A stretch of 37,455 bases of DNA from Candidatus Zhuqueibacterota bacterium. GTDB lineage: Bacteria > Zhuqueibacterota > Zhuqueibacteria > Residuimicrobiales > Oceaniaggregativiventaceae. The DNA is taken from positions 1 to 37,455 of the forward strand of contig JAFGJN010000052.1 in NCBI GenBank assembly GCA_016929055.1. Direction: 5' to 3'. Positions 15,215 through 24,153 of this stretch are shown in pieces. The notes beneath the pieces are model-generated. The model did no database searches, had not been told where the DNA came from, and saw only the letters and a program-made list of their open reading frames with translations. Position 1 is the stretch's first letter, and each line of letters begins with the position of its first letter. The position numbers and the translations under genes were made by a program.

Positions 15215-17398
15215 GTGACTCTATTCGCTGCCAATCGTTTACAACTGCTCTTTGCCGGAAATTCTCTGGTTTTGTTGATCCTCATGGTTCTGGCGGCTGC
15301 CTTAACGGTATTCGTTTATCGCCGAACCAATCCCGTGGTTTCACGGCGCCTGCGCCTAACTCTCATCATCTTGCGCACTCTGGCCCTGTGGCTCCTGTTG
15401 CTGGTTCTTTTTCAGGCAACCGTCGGCCGGATGCGCGAAATCGTCGAAAAGCCGATTGTGGCCGTCCTGGTGGATCAATCGGCCAGTATGGCCGTGCACC
15501 CCGATCGCCGCGAGCAGTTGGTGCAAAGCCTGGCTCAGATTCAAGCACTGCCAGCGCAAAACATGGAAATCCTGATCTATGGCTTTGGATCACGCCTGCA
15601 ATCGCTGGAAAATATAGCGGCGGATTCCCTGCAGCTGACCGATGACGCAACCGATATCACCGGCGCTCTGGAAAACCTGCGCTCACAATTGGGGTCGCGC
15701 AACCTGACCACCGTCGCCATCCTGAGCGACGGCAATTATACGCGCGGCGGCAACCCCGCTCGTCATGCCGGCCGCCTCGGTGTTCCCATCATCAGTATCC
15801 CCATTGGCTCGGTCGAAGAGATGCCCGACATCGCTCTGGCCAAAATCGAGGCCAACGCCTTTGCCTACAGCGGCGAAACCACACCGATTCGCATCGAAAT
15901 CTCTAACCGCGGGTTCCTTCCCCAACGCCTCACCGCGACACTGAAAGAAGACGGTTCCACTGTAGCAGCTGAAACCGTCGAATTGCCCGGCGCTCCCTCC
16001 CAACAGGAGGCGGTTCTCCGCTACACACCAACGCGACCCGGCCGATTCAAACTCGTCATCGAACTGCCCTCTCTTGAGGGCGAAGAGACCACTCTAAACA
16101 ATCGCCGCACAATTTACATCGATGTATTTAAATCGAGATTGCAGGTCTCCATTCTTGCCGGTTCGGCCATGCCGGATGTCGGTTTTCTGCGGCAACACTT
16201 TATGCGCGATGAGCGCTATGCCGTACAGACAATGGTCGAAAGCTCCAGCGGCCGCTATCTCGGCGGCCATCTTGTCGAACCAAACAGCGCATTTCTCGAC
16301 CAGACCGATCTGCTGATTCTCTTCAATTGGCCTACCCGGCAAACCGCACAGAAGCTGATCGAACGCGTGGTCAATGCCGTCAGCAACCGTCCTCTTTCAC
16401 TGTTGCTGATTGCAGGACCGGAGAGCAAACTCGACCGTTTACAGGAGATCGAAACGCATCTGCCTGTTCACGCCCGATCGCGCCCCATCAGCGAAAGCAC
16501 GCTCTTTGCCCGGCTTACGCCTGAGGGTAGCCGACATCCGATAACCGCCGGAAATGACGCCGAGAACATTGACTGGAACAGGCTGCCGCCGCTTTTGACC
16601 GCTCACAGAGAGATCGTCCCCTGGCCCGACTCTAAAGTTTTGTTGGTTGCGACGGGTGACAACCGGACGAGCGCGGAACCGGAAACAAATGCGCCCGAAC
16701 CCCTATTGGTTGTGCGCCAAAGCGATCTCAACAAATCCGCTGCGCTCATGGCCCATGCGAGCTGGCGCTGGCACCTGATGATGGCCGGCCTGGAGAAAAG
16801 TATAAGTGCCTTTGTTCCCCTTGTCGATCGGCTGGCGCGCTGGCTGGAAATCGAACACAACGACAAAAACGTTCGGCTGCAGGCCGACAAGGCCCTCTAT
16901 GCCGTCGGCGATCCGGTTGTCGCCGATGTTCAAATCGTCGACAACCGGCGGCGTCCCCTCGATGCGGATGTGAATATCACCGTCTATCACAACAACCGAC
17001 ACCTGCAGGAGCTGGCCACAGACCGGCAGCAAACGGGCCGGTTTGAAAAAACGATCTACCCCGACCGCCCAGGGGATTATATGCTCATCGCCATCGCTCA
17101 CCGGGAAGGTCGACTGGTCGGACGCGACACCACTCGAATCACTGTCGGCGAAACTGCCGACGAAATGCTGCAGACCCGCTTGAATCTACCGCTCCTCGCT
17201 TCCCTGGCCGAGATGAGCAGAGGGCGAATTCTGCCCCCGGACTCTTTGCAAACGCTGCCGAATATCGTATCCGGCCGCACACGCAGTCACTTCCGATTAA
17301 ATGAATGGGAACTTGCGCACCATCCAATCGTCTTATCTCTTGGTATCCTGCTCCTGACCGCCGAATGGCTGCTGCGCAAACTCTATGGCATGCTGTAA
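15215..17398 (+). CDS. VWA-domain membrane protein, BatA-like
   Basis: The 727-residue protein begins at a GTG behind AAGAGA. It has two N-terminal membrane helices (about residues 13-35 and 48-68), then a von Willebrand A domain with the metal-ion site D87-Q-S-A-S91 and the TVAILSDGN strand. Beta-sandwich-like segments and an alpha/beta region resembling a glutamine amidotransferase fold follow (from about residue 305). A C-terminal membrane helix (about 703-719) ends it, so most of the protein is probably periplasmic. The architecture is that of large BatA-like or CARDB/VWA membrane proteins of Gram-negative bacteria. It starts 9 bp after tsaD and precedes the trans-envelope cluster; membership in that system is an inference. 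A substrate-binding or complex-assembly role through the metal site is likely. Confidence 0.8.
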   Translation: MTLFAANRLQLLFAGNSLVLLILMVLAAALTVFVYRRTNPVVSRRLRLTLIILRTLALWLLLLVLFQATVGRMREIVEKPIVAVLVDQSASMAVHPDRREQLVQSLAQIQALPAQNMEILIYGFGSRLQSLENIAADSLQLTDDATDITGALENLRSQLGSRNLTTVAILSDGNYTRGGNPARHAGRLGVPIISIPIGSVEEMPDIALAKIEANAFAYSGETTPIRIEISNRGFLPQRLTATLKEDGSTVAAETVELPGAPSQQEAVLRYTPTRPGRFKLVIELPSLEGEETTLNNRRTIYIDVFKSRLQVSILAGSAMPDVGFLRQHFMRDERYAVQTMVESSSGRYLGGHLVEPNSAFLDQTDLLILFNWPTRQTAQKLIERVVNAVSNRPLSLLLIAGPESKLDRLQEIETHLPVHARSRPISESTLFARLTPEGSRHPITAGNDAENIDWNRLPPLLTAHREIVPWPDSKVLLVATGDNRTSAEPETNAPEPLLVVRQSDLNKSAALMAHASWRWHLMMAGLEKSISAFVPLVDRLARWLEIEHNDKNVRLQADKALYAVGDPVVADVQIVDNRRRPLDADVNITVYHNNRHLQELATDRQQTGRFEKTIYPDRPGDYMLIAIAHREGRLVGRDTTRITVGETADEMLQTRLNLPLLASLAEMSRGRILPPDSLQTLPNIVSGRTRSHFRLNEWELAHHPIVLSLGILLLTAEWLLRKLYGML

Positions 17399-17484
17399 TT
17401 TTCATTTCTGCAATCCCCTGGTTTTGTTGCTATTTAATGCAGAGAAGAAGAACAAAAGCTCGCCGTCAGGTGCCAAAAAAAGCA

Positions 17485-17513
17485 TTGAAATTCAGCGGCA
17501 CAAGAGCTACATT
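17485..17513 (+). promoter_or_regulatory. Candidate promoter of the trans-envelope cluster
   Basis: A -35 box TTGAAA (17485-17490) and a -10 box TACATT (17508-17513) are 17 bp apart in the 194-bp gap before the outer-membrane-like gene. The start site would fall near 17520, about 73 nt before the ATG. I found no sigma54 GG-N10-GC signature here despite the NtrC-type regulator encoded beyond the cluster. Confidence 0.5.
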
Positions 17514-17592
17514 TCTGATTGATTTGCTTGTGCAAGGCGCCCCCCCTCTCTGGGAAAGTCGTCGTGAAAATAAAAAAGGAACCAGACCTGTC

Positions 17593-18663
17593 ATGAAGAT
17601 TTTGAAACATCCGCTTTTCCTGGCGATTGCGATCGGCACCGTTCTTTACGGCACCGCCTCGGGACAGGTCACCTATGGTGGCGGCAAAGGATTGTTGCGC
17701 ATCTGGGATGCCCAGCCGGTGTTTCCCGGCCAGCTATACCTGAATGCGCTCTATTCCAGCTTTTTTACCGCTTCCGGCATCGATGCCAACGGCAGCAGGC
17801 GGCAAATTGAGGATCATACCCTGAATTTGGCGCTTACACTGGGTCTGTCCAAAAAATTCGAATTCTGGGCCCATTTCGTGCCTTATCAGGACGACCAGAA
17901 GCATCTGTGGGGGCCCTTTGGCGACAGTCGTGTCGGGCTCAAGTTTATGCCAGGCCGCGAAAGATCGATCTTTCAATTTGGATTGCTCGGATTTGCCCAA
18001 TTCGCCACAGCCGGTGCTTTTCTGGACGATTACAAGCCCAATCCCCCCTACGAGCCCTTTTCCTCGAATTCCCACGGCTGGGGATTGCTGGCACTCGTCA
18101 ATTTCGATCTCAAAAACGCGGCATCGCCCCTTCCGATCAAATTGTCTTTTAATGCCGGATATCGGGATCACGACTGGCACGACCGTTTTTTTACCGACGA
18201 CAAGGACCAACTGATCGGCGGGTTTGGATTGAAATTTCCTATCCGCACCTCGGTTCTTTATTCTGAAATCAGCGGCGAATATTTTATCCACCAGGCAGAC
18301 AAAATCCCGACACGATACAATTCCATGCGTTTTACGCAGGGAATCCGGTTTGTCGGCCCCCGGAACCTCGTTTTCGACATCGCCGGAGATATTCTCTTGA
18401 GTGCCAAGCCTTCCTCGCGCGAACTGGCATCCAGCCCGTTTATCAAAGAATACGCCGACTGGAAAATCATCTTTGGCGTCACGCATCGCCTGACACTGTT
18501 CAAACACCTGACGGCCGAAGAAAAAATGGCAAGGATGCGGGAACTCGAGGAACAAGCCAAACGGGAAACCATCAAGGAAAAACGGCAAAAGGTGATCAGA
18601 GAACTCGAGGAAATGCGTCGTAAATTGCAAGAAGAGAAAAAACCCTCACCTCGGCCGGAATAG
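17593..18663 (+). CDS. Putative outer-membrane beta-barrel with coiled-coil tail
   Basis: The 356-residue product starts with a signal peptide (MKILKHPLFLAIAIGTVLYG, cleavage probably after A-S-G). Alternating amphipathic strands with many aromatic and glycine residues follow, such as GQLYLNALYSSFFTASG, RVGLKFMPG and IFQFGLLGFAQFATAG. The pattern suits an outer-membrane beta barrel of roughly 12 or more strands. The last 50 residues differ sharply: a highly charged helix rich in Glu, Arg and Lys (about 303-350) that predicts a coiled coil. The ATG at 17593 has AAGGA about 12 nt upstream. It is the first gene behind the candidate promoter and could supply the outer-membrane part of the machine encoded downstream. 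I do not recognise a named family. Confidence 0.7.
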   Translation: MKILKHPLFLAIAIGTVLYGTASGQVTYGGGKGLLRIWDAQPVFPGQLYLNALYSSFFTASGIDANGSRRQIEDHTLNLALTLGLSKKFEFWAHFVPYQDDQKHLWGPFGDSRVGLKFMPGRERSIFQFGLLGFAQFATAGAFLDDYKPNPPYEPFSSNSHGWGLLALVNFDLKNAASPLPIKLSFNAGYRDHDWHDRFFTDDKDQLIGGFGLKFPIRTSVLYSEISGEYFIHQADKIPTRYNSMRFTQGIRFVGPRNLVFDIAGDILLSAKPSSRELASSPFIKEYADWKIIFGVTHRLTLFKHLTAEEKMARMRELEEQAKRETIKEKRQKVIRELEEMRRKLQEEKKPSPRPE

Positions 18664-18699
18664 ATACGAATCGTTTTACTATTGCCAGATCGCTGGACT

Positions 18700-20142
18700 A
18701 TGAGCTCTGTTGTGACAAAAATCCCTCTCAATCGTTCGATCCTCGTTTTGCTTTTACTCTGTGGATTTTTGCCGTCGTCCGCGCAATTCCGCCGGCAACA
18801 AAGCGAAAAAGTGATTTACCAGGATCTCGAAAAAGCATCGGAAAAACTCTTTCTTGAGGCAAAAAATCATTACGATGCCACCCGCTATTGGGAAGCGGCG
18901 CGAGATTTGATCATTTTGCTCGATTTCCACCCCTCCTATTCCCGAATCGACCAATCGCTTCTGATACTCGGCGATTGTCTCTATGAAATCGGGCTGACAG
19001 AAGGGGCGAGCAAGCTCTACCGCCATCTGGTGCGCAAATACATTCGCAGTCCCTTTCTGCCCAATGCCCTGCTCGGGCTGCAGCGCATCGAATACGACCG
19101 CGGCGATTACTCCAAGTGCCTGGAGTATTATACGGTCATCAACCGCGGCAATCCCAAGCGCGAGATACTGGACGGAGCGCGTTACTATGCCGGGCTCTGC
19201 CACCACAAGCTCAAGGATTACGTTCAGGCAGTCAAGATTCTCCAGGAAATCAGCGATAAAAGCGCTTATTATCCCTATGGTCTCTATACCATCGGTTTAT
19301 CCCATCTGCGCCTGAAACAGGTGCGCGAAGCGCTGCAAGCTTTTGCCGCAGTCAAGAGGTTGGCGATCACCAACGATGTCATCCGCGGTGCGGTGGATGA
19401 GACCCATTTGACCATGGGATATATCTATTACGAGCTCAAATACCACCACCATGCGGTCAGGGAATTCACCGCGGTTTCTCGGGATCACAAGAGCTACACC
19501 AATGCGCTTCTGGCCGCTGGATGGTCCGCCGCTCAACTCGGCGAATGGCTGCAAGCGGTGCAATACCTGACCGAATTGGCCGCTATCGCTCCCGAGAGCG
19601 ACCTGGCTGAGGAAGCGTTTTTCCTTCTTGGACGCGCTTATCTCAAATTGGGTCGCTATGAGGAAGCTCGAAACGTCTATGACCATCTGATCGCTATTTT
19701 TCCTGAACGCGATGTGGTACCGCAGATGGTGCAGCAGGTTCAGGTCGCTCTGATGGAGGAATCGCTCAAAATAGAAAAGGTCAAACTGGACCTGCTGATG
19801 CTGGAGACCAAATTGCTCGATACCATCGCACTGCCGGCGGACGAAAAAGTGCCGACTCATATTCGCGAAGAGAAAAAACGCCTGCAGGAGACGCGGGAAG
19901 GCTTGCTCAACCGCATTCGTGAAGAACGCCGGACATTCAATCAACTATCCGACTTGATGGCCGACATTCGCGATCGCACCGACACGCGGCGCGAAAGACG
20001 GGACTGGCGGGTATATGCCGAATATGGCCGCGCACGCGCCTCTTTTCTTTTGCGCATACAGGAGAGCGAAACAAAAGTCCAAAACCAAACCCCGGATTCT
20101 GCACCGACCGGTCAAACCGAAAAATCGGACAATTCTTTCTGA
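18700..20142 (+). CDS. Exported TPR-repeat protein
   Basis: The 480-residue protein has a signal peptide (hydrophobic core SILVLLLLCGFLP, cleavage probably after SSA), then helical tetratricopeptide repeats from about residue 45 to 350. Repeat signatures include LLILGDCLYEIG, ALLGLQRIEYDRGDYSKC and EEAFFLLGRAYLKLGRYEEA. The C-terminal third (about 350-450) is a charged coiled coil. An in-frame TTG at 18682 is possible, but the ATG at 18700 gives a normal signal peptide. It lies 36 bp after the outer-membrane-like gene and 5 bp before a second, larger TPR protein. TPR proteins of this type act as periplasmic scaffolds in envelope-spanning complexes. No named ortholog is evident. Confidence 0.82.
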   Translation: MSSVVTKIPLNRSILVLLLLCGFLPSSAQFRRQQSEKVIYQDLEKASEKLFLEAKNHYDATRYWEAARDLIILLDFHPSYSRIDQSLLILGDCLYEIGLTEGASKLYRHLVRKYIRSPFLPNALLGLQRIEYDRGDYSKCLEYYTVINRGNPKREILDGARYYAGLCHHKLKDYVQAVKILQEISDKSAYYPYGLYTIGLSHLRLKQVREALQAFAAVKRLAITNDVIRGAVDETHLTMGYIYYELKYHHHAVREFTAVSRDHKSYTNALLAAGWSAAQLGEWLQAVQYLTELAAIAPESDLAEEAFFLLGRAYLKLGRYEEARNVYDHLIAIFPERDVVPQMVQQVQVALMEESLKIEKVKLDLLMLETKLLDTIALPADEKVPTHIREEKKRLQETREGLLNRIREERRTFNQLSDLMADIRDRTDTRRERRDWRVYAEYGRARASFLLRIQESETKVQNQTPDSAPTGQTEKSDNSF

Positions 20143-20147
20143 TATCA

Positions 20148-23021
20148 ATGATGAAACGTAGCAATCGACACTTTTTTTTCTTTGGTGTGCTGGTCTGCCT
20201 CTGGCCCGGATCGGCCCAGACCCAGGAAAGCACCCTGGTCTCGGCAATCCTGCGGGAAGCCGGAAGCGATGTGGAAAAACTGTCGAAATTAATCCTGGAA
20301 CACGAAAGCTTGCTGCTAAAGTATCCAAAAAGCGATTTTGCACCGACGGTCCTGTTCCAGTTGGCTGAATTGCACCAGCAAAAATCGGTTCTGATCTTTC
20401 AGCAAGAAATGATCGCTTATGAAGAGGCGCTCGACGCCTATGATCGGGGCGAGTCGGCACAAGAGCCGATGATGCCGCGCATCAAACTCGGCGAAACAAT
20501 CGAATACTGCCGACGGATCATCGACGAATTCAACCGGGTGGATTTTCTCGACAAGGTCCTCTATAAATCGGCAATGGCTCATCTGCAGGAAGGCAATATC
20601 GCTAAAGCCAAAGTTCATTTCGATCGCATTATTCGAGAATTTCCCAATTCTTCCATCAATCTGGAATCACATTTCCGCATCGGCGAATACCATTTCGATC
20701 GCCGCGAATATTCTCAAGCCATCGAGCATTACCGCTTTTTACTCGGCAAGTGGGACAACCCCTATTTTGCCATGGCACTGTACAAACTCGGCTGGTCCTA
20801 TTACAACATTTCCGATTATCCCAACGCCATCAGCGCCTTTACCTACCTGATCGATGATATCGCCACGGTGGAAAAAGTCAATTCCCGCACCATTGGCCAA
20901 AACCGGGTAGACCTGCGCCGTGAGGCCGTGCACTATATCGCCAGCTGCTTTAGCGAATATGGCGGCCCCAAAGAAGCCAAACGCTTCCTGGCCCAGGAGA
21001 GTCATCAAAGCGTGGCCCTCGCCATCCTGCTGAAAATGGGGGAATTGTACGAACGCCGAAACTATTATGCCGAGGCCATCGAAACCTATCGCAACCTGTT
21101 GGTCATGTTTCCCATGTACGACGATGCACCCGGTATTCACCGCAAAATTGTGGACAGTTATACAGCAGACGAACAATTCGAGCAGGCCGATATCGCCCGA
21201 CGACAGGCGATCGACATGTTTTCACCCCGAGGTATGTGGTCCCGTTCGCAGCCGGACGACTCGCTTTACAGAGCCGCCATTGGACTTGCGGCGGAGTACC
21301 TGGTTTTTCTCGGCAAATCGGCACAGGCCGCCGGCCAGGAAACCGGTCGCGTTCGCGATTTTCAACTCGCGATCGAGAATTATGAACAGTACCTGCGCGA
21401 TTATCCGCATAGCGATGATGCCGCTGAAATCAATTATTATCTTGCCGAAAGCTATTACGACCAAGGCCTTTATGAAAAGGCAGCAGAAGCCTATTACGAT
21501 GTGGTGATCAAGTACGATTCCACCGATTTTCGCCAGGATGCCGCTTACAACCGGATTCTCTGTTATTATCAACTGCTCAGCAGCGACCAGGCACAGGACA
21601 GCGTGACCATCTATATCGTCGATTTCCTCGGTACCGGCGATATTCTGACGGCACGGATTTCCCGGCAATCGGAAAACGACCTGTTGCGCGCCTGCAACGA
21701 CTATGTTCGCTTTTTCCCCGACAGCAAACATATCGATCAGGTGCTGATGAAATTCGGCGAATCTCTGCATGAACTTCAAGCCTATGCCGCTGCGGTCAAG
21801 GCCTATAAAAAAGTTGTGGATCTCGGTCCTGAGGGGCCTTATTATCTGACCGCTTTTCTCAACACCGGCCAGGCGCTCTTTGAAGGCGGTTTTTTCAGCG
21901 AAACCGAAACCTGGCTACAGAGGCTGACAACCGACAATCCCGATTCCAGCCGCCAGGTGGAAAAAGCGCAGCGGTTGATCGCCTCTGCCCGCTTCAAAAT
22001 CGCCGAAAATCTCAGCGAACAGGGGCTCAACAGCGAAGCGGCGAATCTTCTCAAATCGATCGCCGGTTCCGCATCGGATCCCCAGTTCCGCGAACGTGCA
22101 CTTTTTGCCGCTGCTTCGCAGTTCCAGAAAACCGGTCAAAACGTCCAGGCTGCTCTGCTGCTCGAAGAATTGGGCAAAAATTATCCCGAGTCCGATCTCG
22201 CTGACGATGCCCTCTATCGCGCCGCCGGCATCCGCATGGACGACCAATCCTGGACTCTGGCGGCCGCAGACTATTTGCTCCTGGTCGACGCTTTTCCTGG
22301 CTCGGAATTTGCTTCCCAGGCATTGAAAAACGCCGCGCTTTGTTATGAAAACGTGCAGGATTGGTACGCTGCCAAAAAAGTCTATGCCCGATGTATCGAA
22401 ACCTTTTCTGATAATATTGAAGATACGATCGAATGCCTTTACCGCAGCGGTGAAATGTCCTTCAAATCCGGAGACTGGACAACGGCACTGAACGATTTTA
22501 CCCGCGTCGTCAATACCTACAGAAATGAATTACAAAACAGTAACTATATCGACTCGTATTTCGTCGCTCAGGCGCAATTCATGCTCGGTGAAGTTCATTT
22601 TCAGGATTACCGGAAAATGGAACTGACACCGCCGCTCAAACAGGCACTGCAAAACAAAATCGCCAAATTCAACACTGTGCTGGCGCATTACAAAGAGACG
22701 CTCGAGTATCAGGTGGCGGATTGGAGTACGGCTGCTTCCTATCGCATCGGCATGGCGTTTGAAGAGTTGGTGCGCGCCTTTATGGAATCGCCCGTACCGC
22801 CGGGACTGGACGAGGACGAGGTGCGGCTCTATACCCACAAGCTGGAAGAGAGCGCTCAGCCCTACAAGGAACGGGCACTGGAAACCTATCGACGCATGGT
22901 CGAACAAGCACAAGAAAATCAGATCGAAAACAAATGGGTCGAGGAGAGCCGCAAACGCATCGAGGTTCTGAGTGCGCAGCTGCAAAGCACGCCGCCGCCG
23001 GCCCGGGAGGTTTCGGGTTGA
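20148..23021 (+). CDS. Large exported TPR-repeat protein
   Basis: This 957-residue protein carries a signal peptide (residues 1 to about 24, with FFFFGVLVCLWPGSAQ) and then an almost continuous alpha-solenoid of TPR-type repeats. Examples are SHFRIGEYHFDRREYSQAIEHY-type units near 180 (shown here only by its core FRIGEYHFDRREYSQA), ALYKLGWSYYNISDYPNAI near 210, AEINYYLAESYYDQGLYEKA near 430, and DDALYRAAGIRMDDQSW near 690. It starts at tandem ATGs 5 bp after the previous gene with no clear ribosome binding site, so translation is probably coupled. Its size and repeat number resemble large periplasmic TPR scaffolds of gliding-type machines. It would bridge inner- and outer-membrane parts. Function is inferred. 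Confidence 0.85.
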   Translation: MMKRSNRHFFFFGVLVCLWPGSAQTQESTLVSAILREAGSDVEKLSKLILEHESLLLKYPKSDFAPTVLFQLAELHQQKSVLIFQQEMIAYEEALDAYDRGESAQEPMMPRIKLGETIEYCRRIIDEFNRVDFLDKVLYKSAMAHLQEGNIAKAKVHFDRIIREFPNSSINLESHFRIGEYHFDRREYSQAIEHYRFLLGKWDNPYFAMALYKLGWSYYNISDYPNAISAFTYLIDDIATVEKVNSRTIGQNRVDLRREAVHYIASCFSEYGGPKEAKRFLAQESHQSVALAILLKMGELYERRNYYAEAIETYRNLLVMFPMYDDAPGIHRKIVDSYTADEQFEQADIARRQAIDMFSPRGMWSRSQPDDSLYRAAIGLAAEYLVFLGKSAQAAGQETGRVRDFQLAIENYEQYLRDYPHSDDAAEINYYLAESYYDQGLYEKAAEAYYDVVIKYDSTDFRQDAAYNRILCYYQLLSSDQAQDSVTIYIVDFLGTGDILTARISRQSENDLLRACNDYVRFFPDSKHIDQVLMKFGESLHELQAYAAAVKAYKKVVDLGPEGPYYLTAFLNTGQALFEGGFFSETETWLQRLTTDNPDSSRQVEKAQRLIASARFKIAENLSEQGLNSEAANLLKSIAGSASDPQFRERALFAAASQFQKTGQNVQAALLLEELGKNYPESDLADDALYRAAGIRMDDQSWTLAAADYLLLVDAFPGSEFASQALKNAALCYENVQDWYAAKKVYARCIETFSDNIEDTIECLYRSGEMSFKSGDWTTALNDFTRVVNTYRNELQNSNYIDSYFVAQAQFMLGEVHFQDYRKMELTPPLKQALQNKIAKFNTVLAHYKETLEYQVADWSTAASYRIGMAFEELVRAFMESPVPPGLDEDEVRLYTHKLEESAQPYKERALETYRRMVEQAQENQIENKWVEESRKRIEVLSAQLQSTPPPAREVSG

Positions 23022-23353
23022 AAACATTTCTTTCACTATTCATGTTGATGCTGATTGCCGCCGTTCCGGCGCAGGAAAAAACCGAGCCATCCCAACCGCC
23101 TAAAGAGAGCGCTGTCGAACCGCGTGTGGATGACAGTTCCATCAGGCTCTTTCTCGACAAGATCGAGGTCGCTGGCCAACTGGAAAAACCTCAGGCAATC
23201 TTTATTCTGCCCGGGTCAGCTCCGGAGATCGACGACATCCGCATCGAGCGTTCCTTTTTCAAAGAAATCTTTCGGACGGTTGAAAAGAAAGGCCAGATCA
23301 TCACCAAACCCGTTGATGAAAAAAAAGAACGTAAAAATTATATCCCCTGGTAA
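23018..23353 (+). CDS. Small exported protein of unknown function
   Basis: The start is a TTG at 23018 with GGGAGG 8 nt upstream; it overlaps the stop codon of the large TPR gene by 4 bp. The 111-residue product has a clear signal peptide (KTFLSLFMLMLIAAVPA). A Pro/Glu-rich linker and a compact region with DDSSIRLFLDKIEVAGQLEKPQ near residues 38-58 follow, then IFILPG near 60-65 and a basic, aromatic C-terminus ending NYIPW. I do not recognise the family. The overlap with the TPR gene and position before exbB mark it as a component of the same complex, perhaps a periplasmic adaptor. Confidence 0.72.
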   Translation: MKTFLSLFMLMLIAAVPAQEKTEPSQPPKESAVEPRVDDSSIRLFLDKIEVAGQLEKPQAIFILPGSAPEIDDIRIERSFFKEIFRTVEKKGQIITKPVDEKKERKNYIPW

Positions 23354-23436
23354 TCCCATCTGACCGGAGTTCAATTCACTTCGCACCGGATCAATGCTGG
23401 GCAGGTAGCCACGACCGCAAGACAAGGAGGTTTTCG

Positions 23437-24081
23437 TTGGAAAGCATCATCCGCTTCTTTACGACGGGCGGGCCCGTCATGTTTATCATTCTCTTTGCAC
23501 TGCTTTTGGGCATCGCCATCATCGTCGAGCGCATCATCACCATCCGTTTCCGCAACCGAATCGATTCGGAAGCATTCGTCAACCGGCTGGTCGAGCTGAT
23601 CCGCAGCGGCAACGTCAACCGCGCCATCGAGTTTTGCGGTATGTCGGAAGCGGCGCTGCCAAAAATCGCTCGCGCCGGTCTGGAAGAGATCAACAGCTCT
23701 CCAGCCAATATTCAGAACGCCATGGAGTTGTCTGCCATGGTCGAGATCCCCAAAATCGAAAAGCGCACCAATTATCTCAACATGATTGCCAATGTGGCCA
23801 CACTGCTCGGCCTGCTGGGAACCATCATGGGTTTGATCAACTCGTTTGCAGCCGTGGCGCATGCCGACGCCGCCGACAAAGCCACCCTGCTTTCCGCCGG
23901 AATCTCGCTGGCGATGAACACCACGGCCTTTGGTCTGATCACCGCCATACCCTGCATGATCGGCTACACCTATCTGGTGGAAAAAACCAATGAAATCGTC
24001 GACGAAATCAATGAAAATGTGGCCAGACTCTACAAGCATATGGTCACGGCTTCCGCATCACCGGATCACCGGCACAAATAA
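23437..24081 (+). CDS. ExbB/TolQ/MotA-family proton-channel protein
   Basis: ExbB-type proteins form the inner-membrane pentamer that, with ExbD dimers, turns proton flow into mechanical work. The 214-residue protein starts at TTG behind AAGGAGG. It has one N-terminal membrane helix (about residues 12-33, PVMFIILFALLLGIAIIVE), a cytoplasmic helical region, and the two conserved helices with NVATLLGLLGTIMGLINSF (about 124-142) and LAMNTTAFGLITAIPCMIGY (about 158-180), which match the family. It precedes two ExbD genes. Gene order and neighbours fit an Agl-like or Tol-like motor rather than an iron-uptake TonB locus. A symbol is not assigned because exbB, tolQ and aglR cannot be told apart by eye. 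Confidence 0.93.
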   Translation: MESIIRFFTTGGPVMFIILFALLLGIAIIVERIITIRFRNRIDSEAFVNRLVELIRSGNVNRAIEFCGMSEAALPKIARAGLEEINSSPANIQNAMELSAMVEIPKIEKRTNYLNMIANVATLLGLLGTIMGLINSFAAVAHADAADKATLLSAGISLAMNTTAFGLITAIPCMIGYTYLVEKTNEIVDEINENVARLYKHMVTASASPDHRHK

Positions 24082-24104
24082 TCAATCGATTTCTAAAAAC
24101 GATA

Positions 24105-24137
24105 GGATTCGGCACCCAGCCTCGAATCCACTTGGGT
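24105..24137 (+). promoter_or_regulatory. Possible pseudoknot or two-state hairpin before the first exbD
   Basis: GGATTCG (24105-24111) pairs perfectly with CGAATCC (24123-24129). The loop contains ACCCA (24114-24118), which pairs with TGGGT (24133-24137) just downstream. The two pairings cross, giving an H-type pseudoknot or two competing hairpins that end 6 nt before the ribosome binding site of the next gene. Each pairing could arise by chance. Confidence 0.3.
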
Positions 24138-24153
24138 CTCTGTGAGGTAAACG

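Noticed and set aside
17399-17592. Sigma54 promoter for the trans-envelope cluster
   Set aside because: No GG and GC pair with 10-bp spacing and flanking consensus was found; a sigma70-type site fits better.
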